Positions 33,660 through 44,339 of a stretch of 64,000 nucleotides of DNA are shown piece after piece. Position 1 is the first letter of the stretch. Each line of letters starts with the position of its first letter. The stretch comes from Citrus sinensis (taxonomy: Eukaryota; Streptophyta; Magnoliopsida; Sapindales; Rutaceae), in contig NC_068558.1 in the NCBI RefSeq assembly GCF_022201045.2, forward strand, positions 44,791,001 through 44,855,000. The letters are read 5' to 3'. Below the pieces are notes generated by a model. That model did not search any database. It saw only the letters and a program-made list of their open reading frames with translations, and was not told where the DNA came from. The position numbers and the translations under genes are program-made.

Positions 33660-35640
33660 TCTGCTCCCTCAAGCCCCCGTATATCAACAAATATAAGTTC
33701 CGTGCTTCAAACACACCAATCAATCGTCTCGTGGAGAACTTTGTGATACGCTGTCAAACTTTCATGCATTCAAGAATGTAGAATGTAAAAGTATGAATAA
33801 GAAAAATATAAACAAAACTCAACCAGAAATAGAAAAAGTTGAACCTCAGAATGGAGGAATATTGGTTTTTGAAAGCGATCAACTTAAGCTCTAACTACTA
33901 AAGTGATCTTCTCCTTCCTAAACTTTTGGACGTTCGTTAGAGTGTGTGTTTACGTCAAAAATTCAAAAAATCTAGAATACTCCATAACACTTCCTTAATT
34001 ACTAAGAATCCGTACACTCCAGAGTACTTGAAAAAACCCACGAAAAAGAAATATAACCAACCGTATACGTACCTTAGAATTTTAACTGCGCGAGCAATAA
34101 GCAATTTGCTTTAGCTTTCAAAGTTTGCAAGAAGTTTTTTTTTTTTTTTTTTTTCTTTAAAAAAAAATGATGGAATTTGAATTGGAGACAAACTTCTTTG
34201 ATTTTCTAGTTAGCGGGGGAGTCACGCTGGAAGTGGAACTTTGCAAAGACCGGGAAAATCGAAAGGTGTGATAAACCGAACTGGCGATTTCTTTTATATC
34301 AAAGGGTTCTGGTTTGGTACGGTCCATAAAACTGATGGGAATCATACATCCTGGTTGTACGCCGCCGGATTGTGCCTAAACAAAAGGTTTTGTTTTGGTG
34401 CGGTCCATGCAACTGAAGGGAATCGTACATCCTAGTTGTGAGCCGCCGGATTGTGTCTAAACAATTTTGTTTCGTGGGACCGGAGCCCAGAGTTGCTTAA
34501 TGTAAACTCCACACTACTCGTCCCATTTGGAAAAGAATATTCCGTACTTAGTTTGGTAATTATCACAGGCTTAATGATAAAAGTGGAGATTTTTTCCCTC
34601 TATTTTAATTGTCTAATTTGTGATTTATTTTTAATTCCAATTGGTTAAATAATGGTTTTCTATATGAGACATAAATTAATTTTTAATTATGGAGTGAAAC
34701 CCTATCGTTATTTGTTATACTAGTTGATTATAAGGAGATAGAAAATAATCCATTGTGGGGGACGTGAATTAACTTTATGTTTTTTTTTTCTTTTGGATAA
34801 ATGATAGTTTAATTTATATTTTGAGTTAAGTCTCAATTTAGTTCTTATATTTTAAAAAATATCTCAAGATAGCGTTGTTGGTAAATATATTACACTCTTA
34901 CCCTTACTTTTTCTCTACTTTTACAATAATAACATTGCAACAATATTATTGGAGATATTAATGAAAAGAAAAAATATGAATTTATCAAATTAGCCTTTTT
35001 TTTCTTTTTTCTCAAAATAATCTAAATAAAATGAAATGGATAATGTATTAGTTAGATACATTATCACAAGCATATCTAACTTATTCTTTTCCCTTTTTCG
35101 CCCATTAATTATTAAACTAGAACGATCATTTTCTAAATACAAAGTTACGATATCTCATAACATCATACTTAGCATTAGATAATAATTAATTTTAACCACG
35201 TCTTAGATTCCAATCATAGTAGCAAATATTTTTTTTTGGGGCGTTTTTGGACCATAATCGCATGTTACTAAAAACATTCAAGAGAATGTTTCCGAATATT
35301 ATGACATGATACAAATGGTTAAAAATCAAAAGATGTTATGTCGTATCCGTTTTTGTTTTTTTGTGTTTGGAGGCAGGAAGTGGACAAAGTCGAAATCAAA
35401 TTTTTTTTTCATATCTATCCAAAACTTGAATTTGGATGAAAAAAGAAAAGAAAAATTAAAAATCACTTTCTTAAGGCTTCAAAGAAAAGACTTGTCAATC
35501 AAAGTTAGTTGGTATGAGTGATTCGGCACTCATACTCCTTAAGAGAAATTAGGAGTTTAAGTTTTGTTCTTATATGAAGTCACCACTTTGACCAACACTT
35601 TATCTTTTATAGAATCAATTCGTGAATCCAGTACGAGCGA
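33660..35640. other. NHX 5' side and intergenic DNA
   Basis: The first several hundred bases should hold the NHX 5'UTR and promoter. A T tract at about 34136-34154 and a repeated GCCGGATTGTG-containing piece (34365 and 34445) are visible. The frames in this stretch show no family features. Confidence 0.45.
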
Positions 35641-35815
35641 TGATTAATATAAGTTGTGGTATGAATTTAAAAATACCTTCCATAATTAAAACCCACTCAA
35701 AATCACCTCCTAATTAAAAAAAAATAATGATTAATATAAGTTGTGGTATAAATTTAAAAATACCTTCCATAATTAAAATTCACTCAAAATCATCTCGTGA
35801 TTAAAAAAAAAAAAA
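35641..35815. repeat. 87-bp tandem duplication
   Basis: TGATTAATATAAGTTGTGGT begins at 35641 and again at 35728. Each unit ends in an A tract, and the two copies differ by a few bases. Confidence 0.85.
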
Positions 35816-36059
35816 AAAACTTCTCATAACCTAAAATTGATAAAACAGCAGTGAGATACCTGCAAAAAGATCATTATTATTCTCACATAACGATGAAACA
35901 CGTGGGTCAATATCCCTCCATCGCAGCAGTTTCCCAAATTTGATTTTTATGTCGTGCATGTGTCTACTCGCTTCACAATTAAAAGTTTAAAACATGCGTC
36001 GTCGTCAAGTCTATATTCCAAAAAAAAAAAAAAAAAAAGTTGTAGATAGATTAGAGGGC

Positions 36060-36243
36060 CAGGGGCGGATCTGGAGGAAATTTAAGGGGGGCTAAATTTA
36101 AACTTATAAATTTAAGGAGGAGCCAAATTTAATTGTACAGGGATCAGTGTGTAAATTATTCATATTTTATTCAAAAATCTCAAAATATTTTAAAACTCAG
36201 GAGGGTCATGGCACCCTTTAGTCTTACATGGCGTCCGCCCCTG
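36060..36243. mobile_element. Short MITE (184 bp) with CAGGGGCGGA termini
   Basis: The element starts CAGGGGCGGATC and ends GCGTCCGCCCCTG, an inverted repeat of about 10 bp. The flanks are TTAGAGGGC (36051-36059) and TTAGAGGCC (36244-36252), a near-perfect 8-9 bp target duplication. It has no coding capacity. The size of the target duplication fits hAT or Mutator-like MITEs. Confidence 0.85.
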
Positions 36244-36252
36244 TTAGAGGCC

Positions 36253-38750
36253 ATAAAGGAAATGCAAGTATTGTTTGCAACCATTCACTCGTTTGTATAA
36301 TACGCTTCAGCTTTTCACTGTTTGGGTAAATATTTTCGTCTGTAAAATCTTCGTGTACGAAAGTAACATACAATCACAAACAATATTATTTGTATAATTA
36401 TTTTATAAAAACCAATAGTGAATCCACCGCCGCGCCACATGATTGACCGGTGATTACTTTCGATCCCAAATAGCCCGTTTCTAAGTTTTTGATACCCTAC
36501 CATATTAATTTTTTGGTAAGGAGAGTTTGTTTGAAAAGTTCACATACGGAAAATTGTTCATTTAAGTATTGTAAATCTTATATTTAGAAAAAAAGATGAA
36601 TGGGGGTCGAATAGATTTAGTTGTTGTTATCATTTTGTACCCAATTGTAGGTGTTATATTTCTTAAATACTTACAATACAACACGGGTCCTATTAAAATA
36701 TTTAAAAGACAAAAAATGTGTGAAGTCAAAAAAGAGTCTATTTAAAAAAGATTGTGTGAGTGCGTTATATTTAAGAAACAATCACGCACTTCATTAAAAA
36801 TTAATTAAGTGGCTCGTTCAAGAAAGAAATAACAATATTGAAGATTAGATTTAAAAGAAATTTAGAATTTGTGTCTAATTTATAAATGACGAATAAATAG
36901 TATCAAACAACCAATTAAACTATTCATATGATAATTTCTAAAACATCTACTTTTCTTTTTTGTTCTCGAGAAAATTCTAAATTTTCACACGCGACAATAG
37001 GCTAACAGTACTTTTTTTTTCACATTCTTATTTTATCCTAAACTGACTTAATCACCAGAGTCCTCAAACTTAATTCACAATATTAAAAGGTACAAACATC
37101 TTCACAAAATAAATAAATTAATAAATATTGTTCTAGACCTTACAATACGACATGAATCAAATTTTTTGTACCGCTGTAATAAGTTTTAATAACTAAATCA
37201 ACTAACACCCGCAAATCTAACGAATACTCCACATGAATAAATTTTCTAGGTAACAAATATTTAATATTCCAACCGGACTTCTGAATTGAATTAATAAAGC
37301 TAACTGTTAACTACCGTATTTTAAGTTTCACATTTGAAAATTTTAACTTATATGAGAATTCGTTACAATTGAAATAACCAACAATATTCATCCTTCCTTG
37401 AATGAATTATTCATGGAGAGCTATTTCTGATGAAGCTCTGAAGTAACTTGTCTGCGCCCCCCTACATGTGTTTCTTTCTTGAAGAAAATTACCATAAAGG
37501 TCAGAAAAGGCAGAGCCCGACCCGGTACACAACCGAAGTATTTGAGACAAGAAGCTATTGGGTTAGGGCACGTGGGACCTGTAGAAGTAAATACAAATAA
37601 CAAGCTTGAGTGCTTGTTTAGTATCGCTTATTCGCTTGCTTACGGTATTTAATGATTATAAATATTTAATTAATTTTATAAATTTTTATTAAAATTGTTA
37701 GTGTTACATTTTTTAATAAAAATTTTAAAGATTAAATAAGTTAATTTATCCTTATTAATAAAAGTTTAAAATTTAAATTTTTAAAAGTTAAAGTTAAATT
37801 TTTTTAAAGATTAAAATATTTAAAATATCTTTTACTTATTTGATAATTTTATTTTTTATAACATAATTTTAAAAAATTTCTAAATTAAAATAATTTTATA
37901 ATTTTTATAAAACACCTGTTAATAACTGAAAAATAAAAAAATTTGTACTTAATAAATTCTACGCGAAAAGCCATACAAATGGGGCTTAAGGCCGGCCCCC
38001 AGCCCGGCCCCAACGTACACAAAACAGAACACACAGACATCACACAAATAACAACACCACCAACGTCAAACAAAAACAAATACAATCCGAGGCACAGCGC
38101 CAAATAATAATAATAATATTATTAATATTAATATTAAAAAAAAAGAAATTTACAAACCCTAATTCTAATCTCACCGTTAACCGAATAATCCAATTTTCCG
38201 TCGATCATTGCTCACCACCTATCTTATAATGGTTCTGAAAACCCTAATGTGTCATTGTTGCTTTCCAGGTATAGTTTATCTCATTCTCTGTAATTTTCAT
38301 TAGCTTTTTTGGTGATTGGAAATGGTAAAAGTTCGATTTTTGTGGAGATCTATGGGACTATTTCATAAAGTATGGTGAAATAGTTAATTGATCTCTAGTG
38401 GGTACTCTTTAATATTGGTATTTATTGGAAATGGTAGTGTAGATCTTAAATAGGTTCATTTCCAGCTTGTGTTTTTTATTATCTCATTTTTGGAGATTAA
38501 TTGCGGTTGGTATTAAGTTATTGGAGGAGAATTTATGGCGATGGGTAGTCGTTTACTTTGCAAAGTTTGGATTTTTAGCTTCTAAAGTTTCTGGGCGTAG
38601 CTGTTTAGTGCAATTCTGCTCAAATTCAGTGCACAAAGTTGAGATTTTTTTTTTGGGAATATAATATTGGGTTGTTAGGATTTTGGAGATTTTGGAACAT
38701 TTAGGTACACTTGCTGAGGTGTAGATAGGTTAAGATTAAAGGGGACAATC
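36253..38750. other. Intergenic DNA and 5' region of the tubby-like gene
   Basis: It is AT-rich to about 37950. A less AT-rich stretch around 37980-38270 probably holds the promoter and first non-coding exon of the tubby-like gene, ending at a plausible donor (TTTCCAG/GTATAG near 38268). The frames here are not supported as genes. Confidence 0.45.
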
Positions 38751-38751
38751 G

Positions 38752-40518
38752 ATGTCTTTCAAGAGCATACTGCAAGACGTGAAGGGTGAACTTGGGAGCA
38801 TATCTAGGAAAGGGTTTGATGTGAGGTTTGGATATGGGCGGTCGAGATCACATCGGGTGGTTCAGGATTGCTCTGTGGTGGTTGATGCTTTCAAGCAAAG
38901 CTGCTGGGCTAATATGCCACCCGAGCTTTTAAGGGATGTGTTGTTGAGAATTGAGGCTTCAGAGACAACTTGGCCTCCTCGGAAAAATGTGGTTGCTTGT
39001 GCTGGTGTTTGCAGGAGTTGGAGGGAAATTATGAAGGAAATTGTGAAAACCCTAGAAGTTTCTGGAAAGTTGACATTTCCTATTTCCTTGAAGCAGGTTT
39101 GAGATAGAGCACTTACATCTTCCTTTTATGTATGCTGGTTGATTTTGTTTCACTGAATTGTGTTCTCTCTTTCAAAATGAGTTTATTATAATGATGTATA
39201 TTTCCTGCCAATGGGTGCTTTTGTTCTGCAGCCTGGTCCAAGGGGCTCTCTCCTTCAGTGCTACATAAAACGGAATCGTAGCAGCCAAACATATTATCTA
39301 TACCTGGGTTTAAATCAATGTAAAGAACTCTTTTCTTTCTAATTCGGTGTAATCGCGTGTGTTTAACCGTGTTTGCTGCACATTTTTTTTTTCCATTATA
39401 CCAAATATTCATTTATCTTCGTTGTATATTGAGTATGATATATTGTGATATGTTACGGATTTTTTAATAATTTTTTTTTGTTAACTTATTGGTCTGTTTT
39501 GTCCTTTATGCATGATTCTGATGTGTAAGGGCTGAACTGTTTTGTTCCCATGTCATCTCTTGGCAGCTTCAAATGATGATGGAAAGTTCCTTTTTGCTGC
39601 CAGGAAGTGTCGACGACCTACTTGCACTGACTACATTATCTCATTAAATTGTGACGATGTGTCTAAAGGGAGCAGCACCTATATTGGAAGGTTGAGGTAT
39701 GTTAATTCAGCACGTCACACTGTTGGTTCTTGAGTGTCTTTGAGGCCTAAGCATACCATCTTGGTCTCCTTGATGACAGGTCCAACTTTTTGGGCACCAA
39801 GTTCACAATCTATGATGGGCAGCCTCCAAATGCTGAAGCAAGAGTTACTAAATGTCGCTCCACAAGACAGGTTAATATGAAACAAGTCTCCCCTAAATTA
39901 CTTGCTGGCAACTATCATGTAGCCCATATATCATACGAGTTAAATGTCTTGGGTTCTAGGTAAGAGAGATGTTTCCAATAATTTATATGTTGCGATCATT
40001 GTTCAGTTACACAATAATGTGTCCTTACTGACCAAAAGCTTACCTATTTAAAAAATAGAGGTCCGAGGAGGATGCAATGTGTTATGGATGCAATTCCTGC
40101 TTCTTCCATTGAGCCAGGGGGAGTGGCCCCTACACAGACTGAATTTCATCATAGCGGTCTCGATAGCTTTCCTTCCATTCCCTTTTTTAGATCAAAATCA
40201 ATCCGCGCGGAAAATTTCCAGAATGACCAGAAAGAGGGGCTGTTGGTGTTGAGGAACAAGGCTCCGAGATGGCATGAACAACTCCAGTGCTGGTGCTTGA
40301 ACTTCAATGGACGGGTAACTGTTGCTTCTGTTAAGAATTTTCAACTGGTTGCTTCCTTGGAGAACGGGGTAGCTGGGCAGGAGCATGAGAATGTTATTCT
40401 GCAGTTTGGAAAAGTGGGGAAAGATGTATTCACCATGGATTATCAGTATCCAATCTCAGCTTTCCAGGCTTTTGCCATATGTCTTAGCAGCTTTGATACT
40501 AAGATTGCTTGTGAATGA
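38752..40518 (+). CDS. TLP3-like: Tubby-like F-box protein, TLP3-like
   Basis: Five exons join in frame: 38752-39096, 39232-39319, 39567-39696, 39780-39959 and 40059-40518, giving 400 residues. The N-terminus ([20 protein letters not shown]) is typical of plant tubby-like proteins. An F-box lies at residues about 54-110 ([14 protein letters not shown], then [14 protein letters not shown]) and should bind SKP1/ASK proteins. The tubby domain fills the rest: [56 protein letters not shown], and both C-terminal signatures ([33 protein letters not shown] to KIACE). Tubby domains bind plasma-membrane phosphoinositides; in plants these proteins are released and move to the nucleus or plastids under stress. 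It is intact. The high similarity to Arabidopsis TLP3 is recalled from family knowledge. Confidence 0.95.
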
Positions 40519-41682
40519 ATGATAATCAGGTAGACTCCTGTATGCAAAGCTTCTTTCCTGTCATTAATTTTTGCATGATTTGTACCTGGGACGTAAATCC
40601 GTTCTTCAAACTGCTCTTGATTTTGCCCGACTATCGATACGTGATAGCTGTGTTGTAAATTAATTTAATCCAATGGCTTAAATTGTACCAACTGATTAAT
40701 GTTCCATTTTGTTGAGGTATATCATGTGAGTCGAGTCAATCTTGGAATTTTCTGAAGTTCTCCTTAGGAGTTGATTGTTCCATAGAATCAGTTGAAGAAC
40801 TTTTCCAATGACTTTCTTTTGCAATAGCCATATGCTGATATTACTGGTATTTAGGGTCCTCTCTAAGCTGCCATGCAAGTTACCGGCATGTGCAATGACA
40901 CCCAATTTTGTCGTCTGTATATGTTGAATCGAGCTGGAAATATTCTTGGATCACAAGTGATTGACATGTTAATGTTTCTATTTTTGACGTGATAGGTGTT
41001 GCTTGATGCAATACAAGTCCATTGGAAAGCGTGTGATGGTGCCATGGAATTGAGGCTATTATACTCAGAAATTATTCTTAGGTAGTTGTATCTGTGTTTA
41101 TTTGATTTCCAGTGTGGGTGGTTAGATTCTTAATTTACAATTTTTCCATGTACATACCATCTGTTTTCTTTTAAAAGCAAAACACAAAGGTGCTCAGCCA
41201 CCGTGTTGGTGGGGTTCTTGCTAACAAGCTTGTATTACCTTGAATCCTTTTGTTTTGTGCGAAAATTACACCCCCAAAGGCTTAGTAATGTCTGGTGGTA
41301 GGGTTCTTTATTGAAAGCCGTTTTCCTTCTTCCATAAAACCTAATTGTTCTGCTTTCCTGGTGTTGTTAATTTGGATGCCGACAGTGGTAGATTTTATTA
41401 TTATTATTATTATTATTATTTTGGGTTGATCCTTATTATAAATATATCTTAGAAATGAAGAACTTTTCGAAAGATCAAGCGCCCAATCATCAGAAAAGAA
41501 GACATTGTTTGCGCTAATAGTCTACTGAAAGAGCAACTACATAAGTTGGCAAGAGCTTGCGTAGGCAGAAAAAATAACAACACGCCATCAGAGTGGTGAA
41601 GGGTGCCATGGGGTCCCCGAAAGAAAATCTCGCAGCAAACAACCGCAGAAAAATATCAACACTCCGACCGACGGTAAAGAAA
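40519..41682. other. TLP 3' region and spacer
   Basis: The first few hundred bases probably include the TLP 3'UTR, possibly with a 3'UTR intron (AATCAG/GTAGAC near 40530). An (ATT)n microsatellite lies at about 41396-41420. The frame at 41514-41855 on - overlaps the small gene that follows in the wrong phase and is not a gene. Confidence 0.5.
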
Positions 41683-42003
41683 TCAGAATGGCGGGGGGCC
41701 GCCAGGTGGACCGTAGGGGCCACGGGCTCCACCGAAGCAATCTTGTAGCAACCAACAGCAGCAGAGACAGTATAAGCTACAATATTAACGCAAACAATCA
41801 GCCCGTAGATTTTACCATCCACAGTGACAACGGAAACACAGAAAACGTAGATCAAATTTAACTTACCAAGAGGAGATCATGCTGCACATACCGTCTGCAC
41901 ACCCACCAAGTCCAGGAAAGAAACCAGGACCTCCAGGGCGAGGACCCCACGGTCCGCCAGGGCCTCCTGGTCCTCCTGGTCCTCCTGGTCCACCAGGTCC
42001 CAT
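41683..42003 (-). CDS. Small Gly/Pro-rich, Cys-rich membrane-type protein (76 aa)
   Basis: Two exons, 42003-41867 and 41776-41683, join in frame through a split TG/C cysteine codon with canonical GT and AG sites. The start is the ATG at 42003; the frame upstream has no ATG. The product opens with a collagen-like (GGP)n run, then GFFPGLGGCADGMCSMISSC. A hydrophobic cysteine cluster follows (CLYCLCCCWLLQDCFGG), and the end is GARGPYGPPGGPPPF. The Cys-dense hydrophobic core flanked by Gly/Pro tails resembles plant CYSTM-type stress peptides, although the cysteine cluster is not at the extreme C-terminus as in those. I recall similar short plant proteins but no established function. The second exon is too short to show up as an obvious frame. 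Confidence 0.75.
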
Positions 42004-42059
42004 TGTCAACTCTCTATTCTTCCGGACACCGCCCGAGACAAAAGCCAACCTCAGAGATT

Positions 42060-43430
42060 CTTCCGAGTCTCAAAAGTGCACACGCTTGTTTGAGAATTGA
42101 GATCTTGTAAACAATCTATAAATATTACATGGTGTAAGGGGTTAGTTAGAATACTTAGGCAGGAAGTTTGTGATGAACTACTATTCATTTTTCAAATGGA
42201 AACCTACCATTCTAACCTAGTGTGGAAATTGAACTACCCTCCCATGGAACAACCATTCAAAGCAGCATCACCCAGCACGGACGCATAAACATGAACACAG
42301 TTTAATTTTAGCAGTCACTTCATTTCTTATTAGACCTTGGGCCGAGCCCAGTCCCCAACTCACCAGTCACCAATTTCATCATGCCTCTGAACCCCGGGTT
42401 ATGTGCTGCGTGTCTTTCTTTCCAATCACCTTATTAACTCACTTAACACTTGACCCTGAATGGAATGTCACCGAAGATTGAAGAGAGATTCTGACTCTTT
42501 GAGTAGCAATACAGTTTTAATACATATAGCTGTTTAAAAGCTGAATTTGTCAATCTAAACAATTTACAAGAATTCAAACTAGATGACATTTTCATAAGCA
42601 CAAAAGCTGGCTTATATAAACCCTCATTTTCACCATCAAAGTTCAAAACATGGGGGAGACATTTGGCATCAAAATTACAAGAAAATATTTTACAATAAGA
42701 TTTCCAAACCAGACATTAGAAAATCTTAGTTCAACTGGAAATCACATAGCTGCTAAAATTAGTCAAATTTCATTTCTCATTTACGATTTACAGTCAAAAT
42801 ATACCACTGCTGATCCTGAAGTACAATTATCTCCATAACCTCGGCAGTCTCATATAACATGTAACCTTCACTCTCTAAGATCAACAGCAGAATAACAATG
42901 AAGAATAAAAGACTGAAGTTGTGAAGGGTTAAAAAGGACAAACATATGAAAGAGGTAGGAATAGATGTCTCATAACATAGATTTTAATAAATACAATCAA
43001 GAAATAACTGTAGCAACACTCAATATGTTTGCAATTAGTTCTCTGCCAAATTGAATATATAATGTGATACACATTTTTCCATTTTCTAAGTAAAATAACT
43101 TTTTATGTCTAAAGCCTCCTTCAAATTGCCAAATAAGGCATTCTTAGTGCATGAAAACTTAAGGTGCAGCAAACCACAATACTTGAATGTGTCCATGCCT
43201 GCACTGAGACTGCAACCTTGGTGAACAATAATGACTCCAAAAAGAGACAGATACATGCAACAGAAAAAATAACAGTTCCAATCAATTAAAAAAAAAAAAA
43301 AAAGACTGAATGATAGCATTGGATTCTAGGGAGAGATTAAATCATAAAGTCAATGTATGTAAAACAATCTGATTAAATTAAGGCGTAAAAATTAAAGACA
43401 TTAAACAATTCAGTTCATCAATAAAATAAC
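42060..43430. other. Intergenic DNA upstream of the small Cys-rich gene
   Basis: The first part is the likely 5'UTR and promoter of the - strand small gene. The rest is AT-rich. The frames at 42443-42838 and 43086-43319 lack recognisable features. Confidence 0.45.
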
Positions 43431-43435
43431 AGATA

Positions 43436-43556
43436 AAGCCTCAGATTAGCATTTTGACACATTCTTCTTTGCGACGACAACCCATGCATAGAAATTCTAC
43501 CATGGAGCACAAAATGTTGTTGCAGCTCAAGTGCAAAAGTTGTCATCATAGGCAAC
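43436..43556 (-). ncRNA. Candidate C/D-box snoRNA, copy A
   Basis: On - the sequence starts GCCT, followed by a C box (ATGATGA, 43549-43543). It ends with a D box (CTGA, 43444-43441) followed by GGC, so the ends can pair (GCC with GGC) as in box C/D snoRNAs. The length is about 118 nt. A diverged copy lies 400 bases upstream. The two share blocks such as GAGCTGCAACAA and ATGCTAATCTGAGGCTTTAT. The likely guide just before the D box is AATGTGTCAAAATGCTAAT; its rRNA target was not identified. No protein frame is conserved between the copies. Confidence 0.4.
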
Positions 43557-43834
43557 AAATGTTTCCAATTCTGCGGTTCAATACCACATGCATATATGTC
43601 AAACAATTAAAAAAAAAAATTAACAAAACATGGAATGTCATAATATATATCCTTACTTTAGAAGCTCACAATTTCAAAACAAATTTTAGTTACAAAATAA
43701 TTTTAAGCATTCAATTTAGGTTCATAGGGTTTCCAAAATTTACAAGCCAACTAAAGATTCTAACATAATCAACTTAATTAAATACAATAAGAGCAATTTT
43801 TTTTTTAATCAATGAAATTTAACATGAAAATAAA
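43557..43834. other. AT-rich spacer between the two repeated units
   Basis: There is nothing recognisable here. It separates candidate snoRNA copies A and B. Confidence 0.4.
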
Positions 43835-43958
43835 GCCTCAGATTAGCATATTGGCACATTCTTCATGGCAACAACAACCCGTATAGAATTTACTCAACAC
43901 GGAGCGCAAAATATATATTGTTGCAGCTCATGCCTAAATGTTTCTCATCATCAGCTCA
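43835..43958 (-). ncRNA. Candidate C/D-box snoRNA, copy B
   Basis: On - it has an overlapping C box (TGATGATGA, 43953-43945) and a D box (CTGA, 43841-43838) followed by GGCT. Upstream AGC can pair with GCT. The interior aligns to copy A with many substitutions and small indels, but GAAGAATGTG and TGCTAATCTGAGGCTTTAT next to the D box are kept. It is preceded by a (GAGCT)n run at about 43953-43969. It lies about 260 bases downstream of the predicted start of a - strand transcript. Confidence 0.38.
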
Positions 43959-44205
43959 GCTCAGCTCAGACAAATTAATTCTCGTCATAAATAAATAAAA
44001 GAAAAAGCAATAATAAATTTTCAATCAACGATACGGCTGGGCAGCAATTAAACAAAGAATTAATGCACTCAGAGCTAACAAATTAAATAGAAAATTATAA
44101 TAATAAAAAATTATATATAGCATCGTTGAACTTAGCTCATCAGTAAAAAATTTCGCTGGCGAAAGACTAGGAAGATACCAAGCCAACAAGGACTTTTTGC
44201 TAAAA

Positions 44206-44311
44206 TAGGGTTTTGTTCTGCGATTTATATGTTTCTCACAAGGACTCGTTTATATACTGAACAAGCCGAAACTCACTCTGAATCTTTTATGGGCCTTGGA
44301 TCCTAGGCCCA
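44206..44311 (-). promoter_or_regulatory. Promoter with TATA, telo-box and paired site II elements
   Basis: On - the order is TTGGGCC (around 44311-44305), AGGCCCA (around 44296-44290), TATATAAAC (44256-44248), then AAAACCCTA (44214-44206). Site II (TGGGCY) plus telo-box (AAACCCTA) is the established signature of plant ribosomal-protein, translation-factor and snoRNA gene promoters. The predicted start is near 44222, so the telo-box would lie just downstream of it. No protein gene begins after it on -; the candidate snoRNAs do. An alternative is a long 5'UTR intron of the small gene at 42003. Confidence 0.55.
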
Positions 44312-44339
44312 AATAATGTCACTCAATAGATCCACTCGG

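Noticed and set aside
41514-41855. 113-residue - strand frame
   Set aside because: It overlaps the second exon and the intron of the 76-residue gene in another phase. The spliced frame has exact splice sites and a better family fit.
41863-42048. Start of the Gly/Pro-rich protein upstream at 42048
   Set aside because: The first codon there is TTG, not ATG; the first in-frame ATG is at 42003.
43454-43768. 104-residue + strand frame
   Set aside because: It crosses only one copy of the repeated unit, and the frame is not kept in the other copy.
44069-44142. Third C/D-box-like pair on -
   Set aside because: TGATGA and CTGA are present, but the interior is almost pure A/T, the ends pair by only two bases, and it shares no block with copies A and B.
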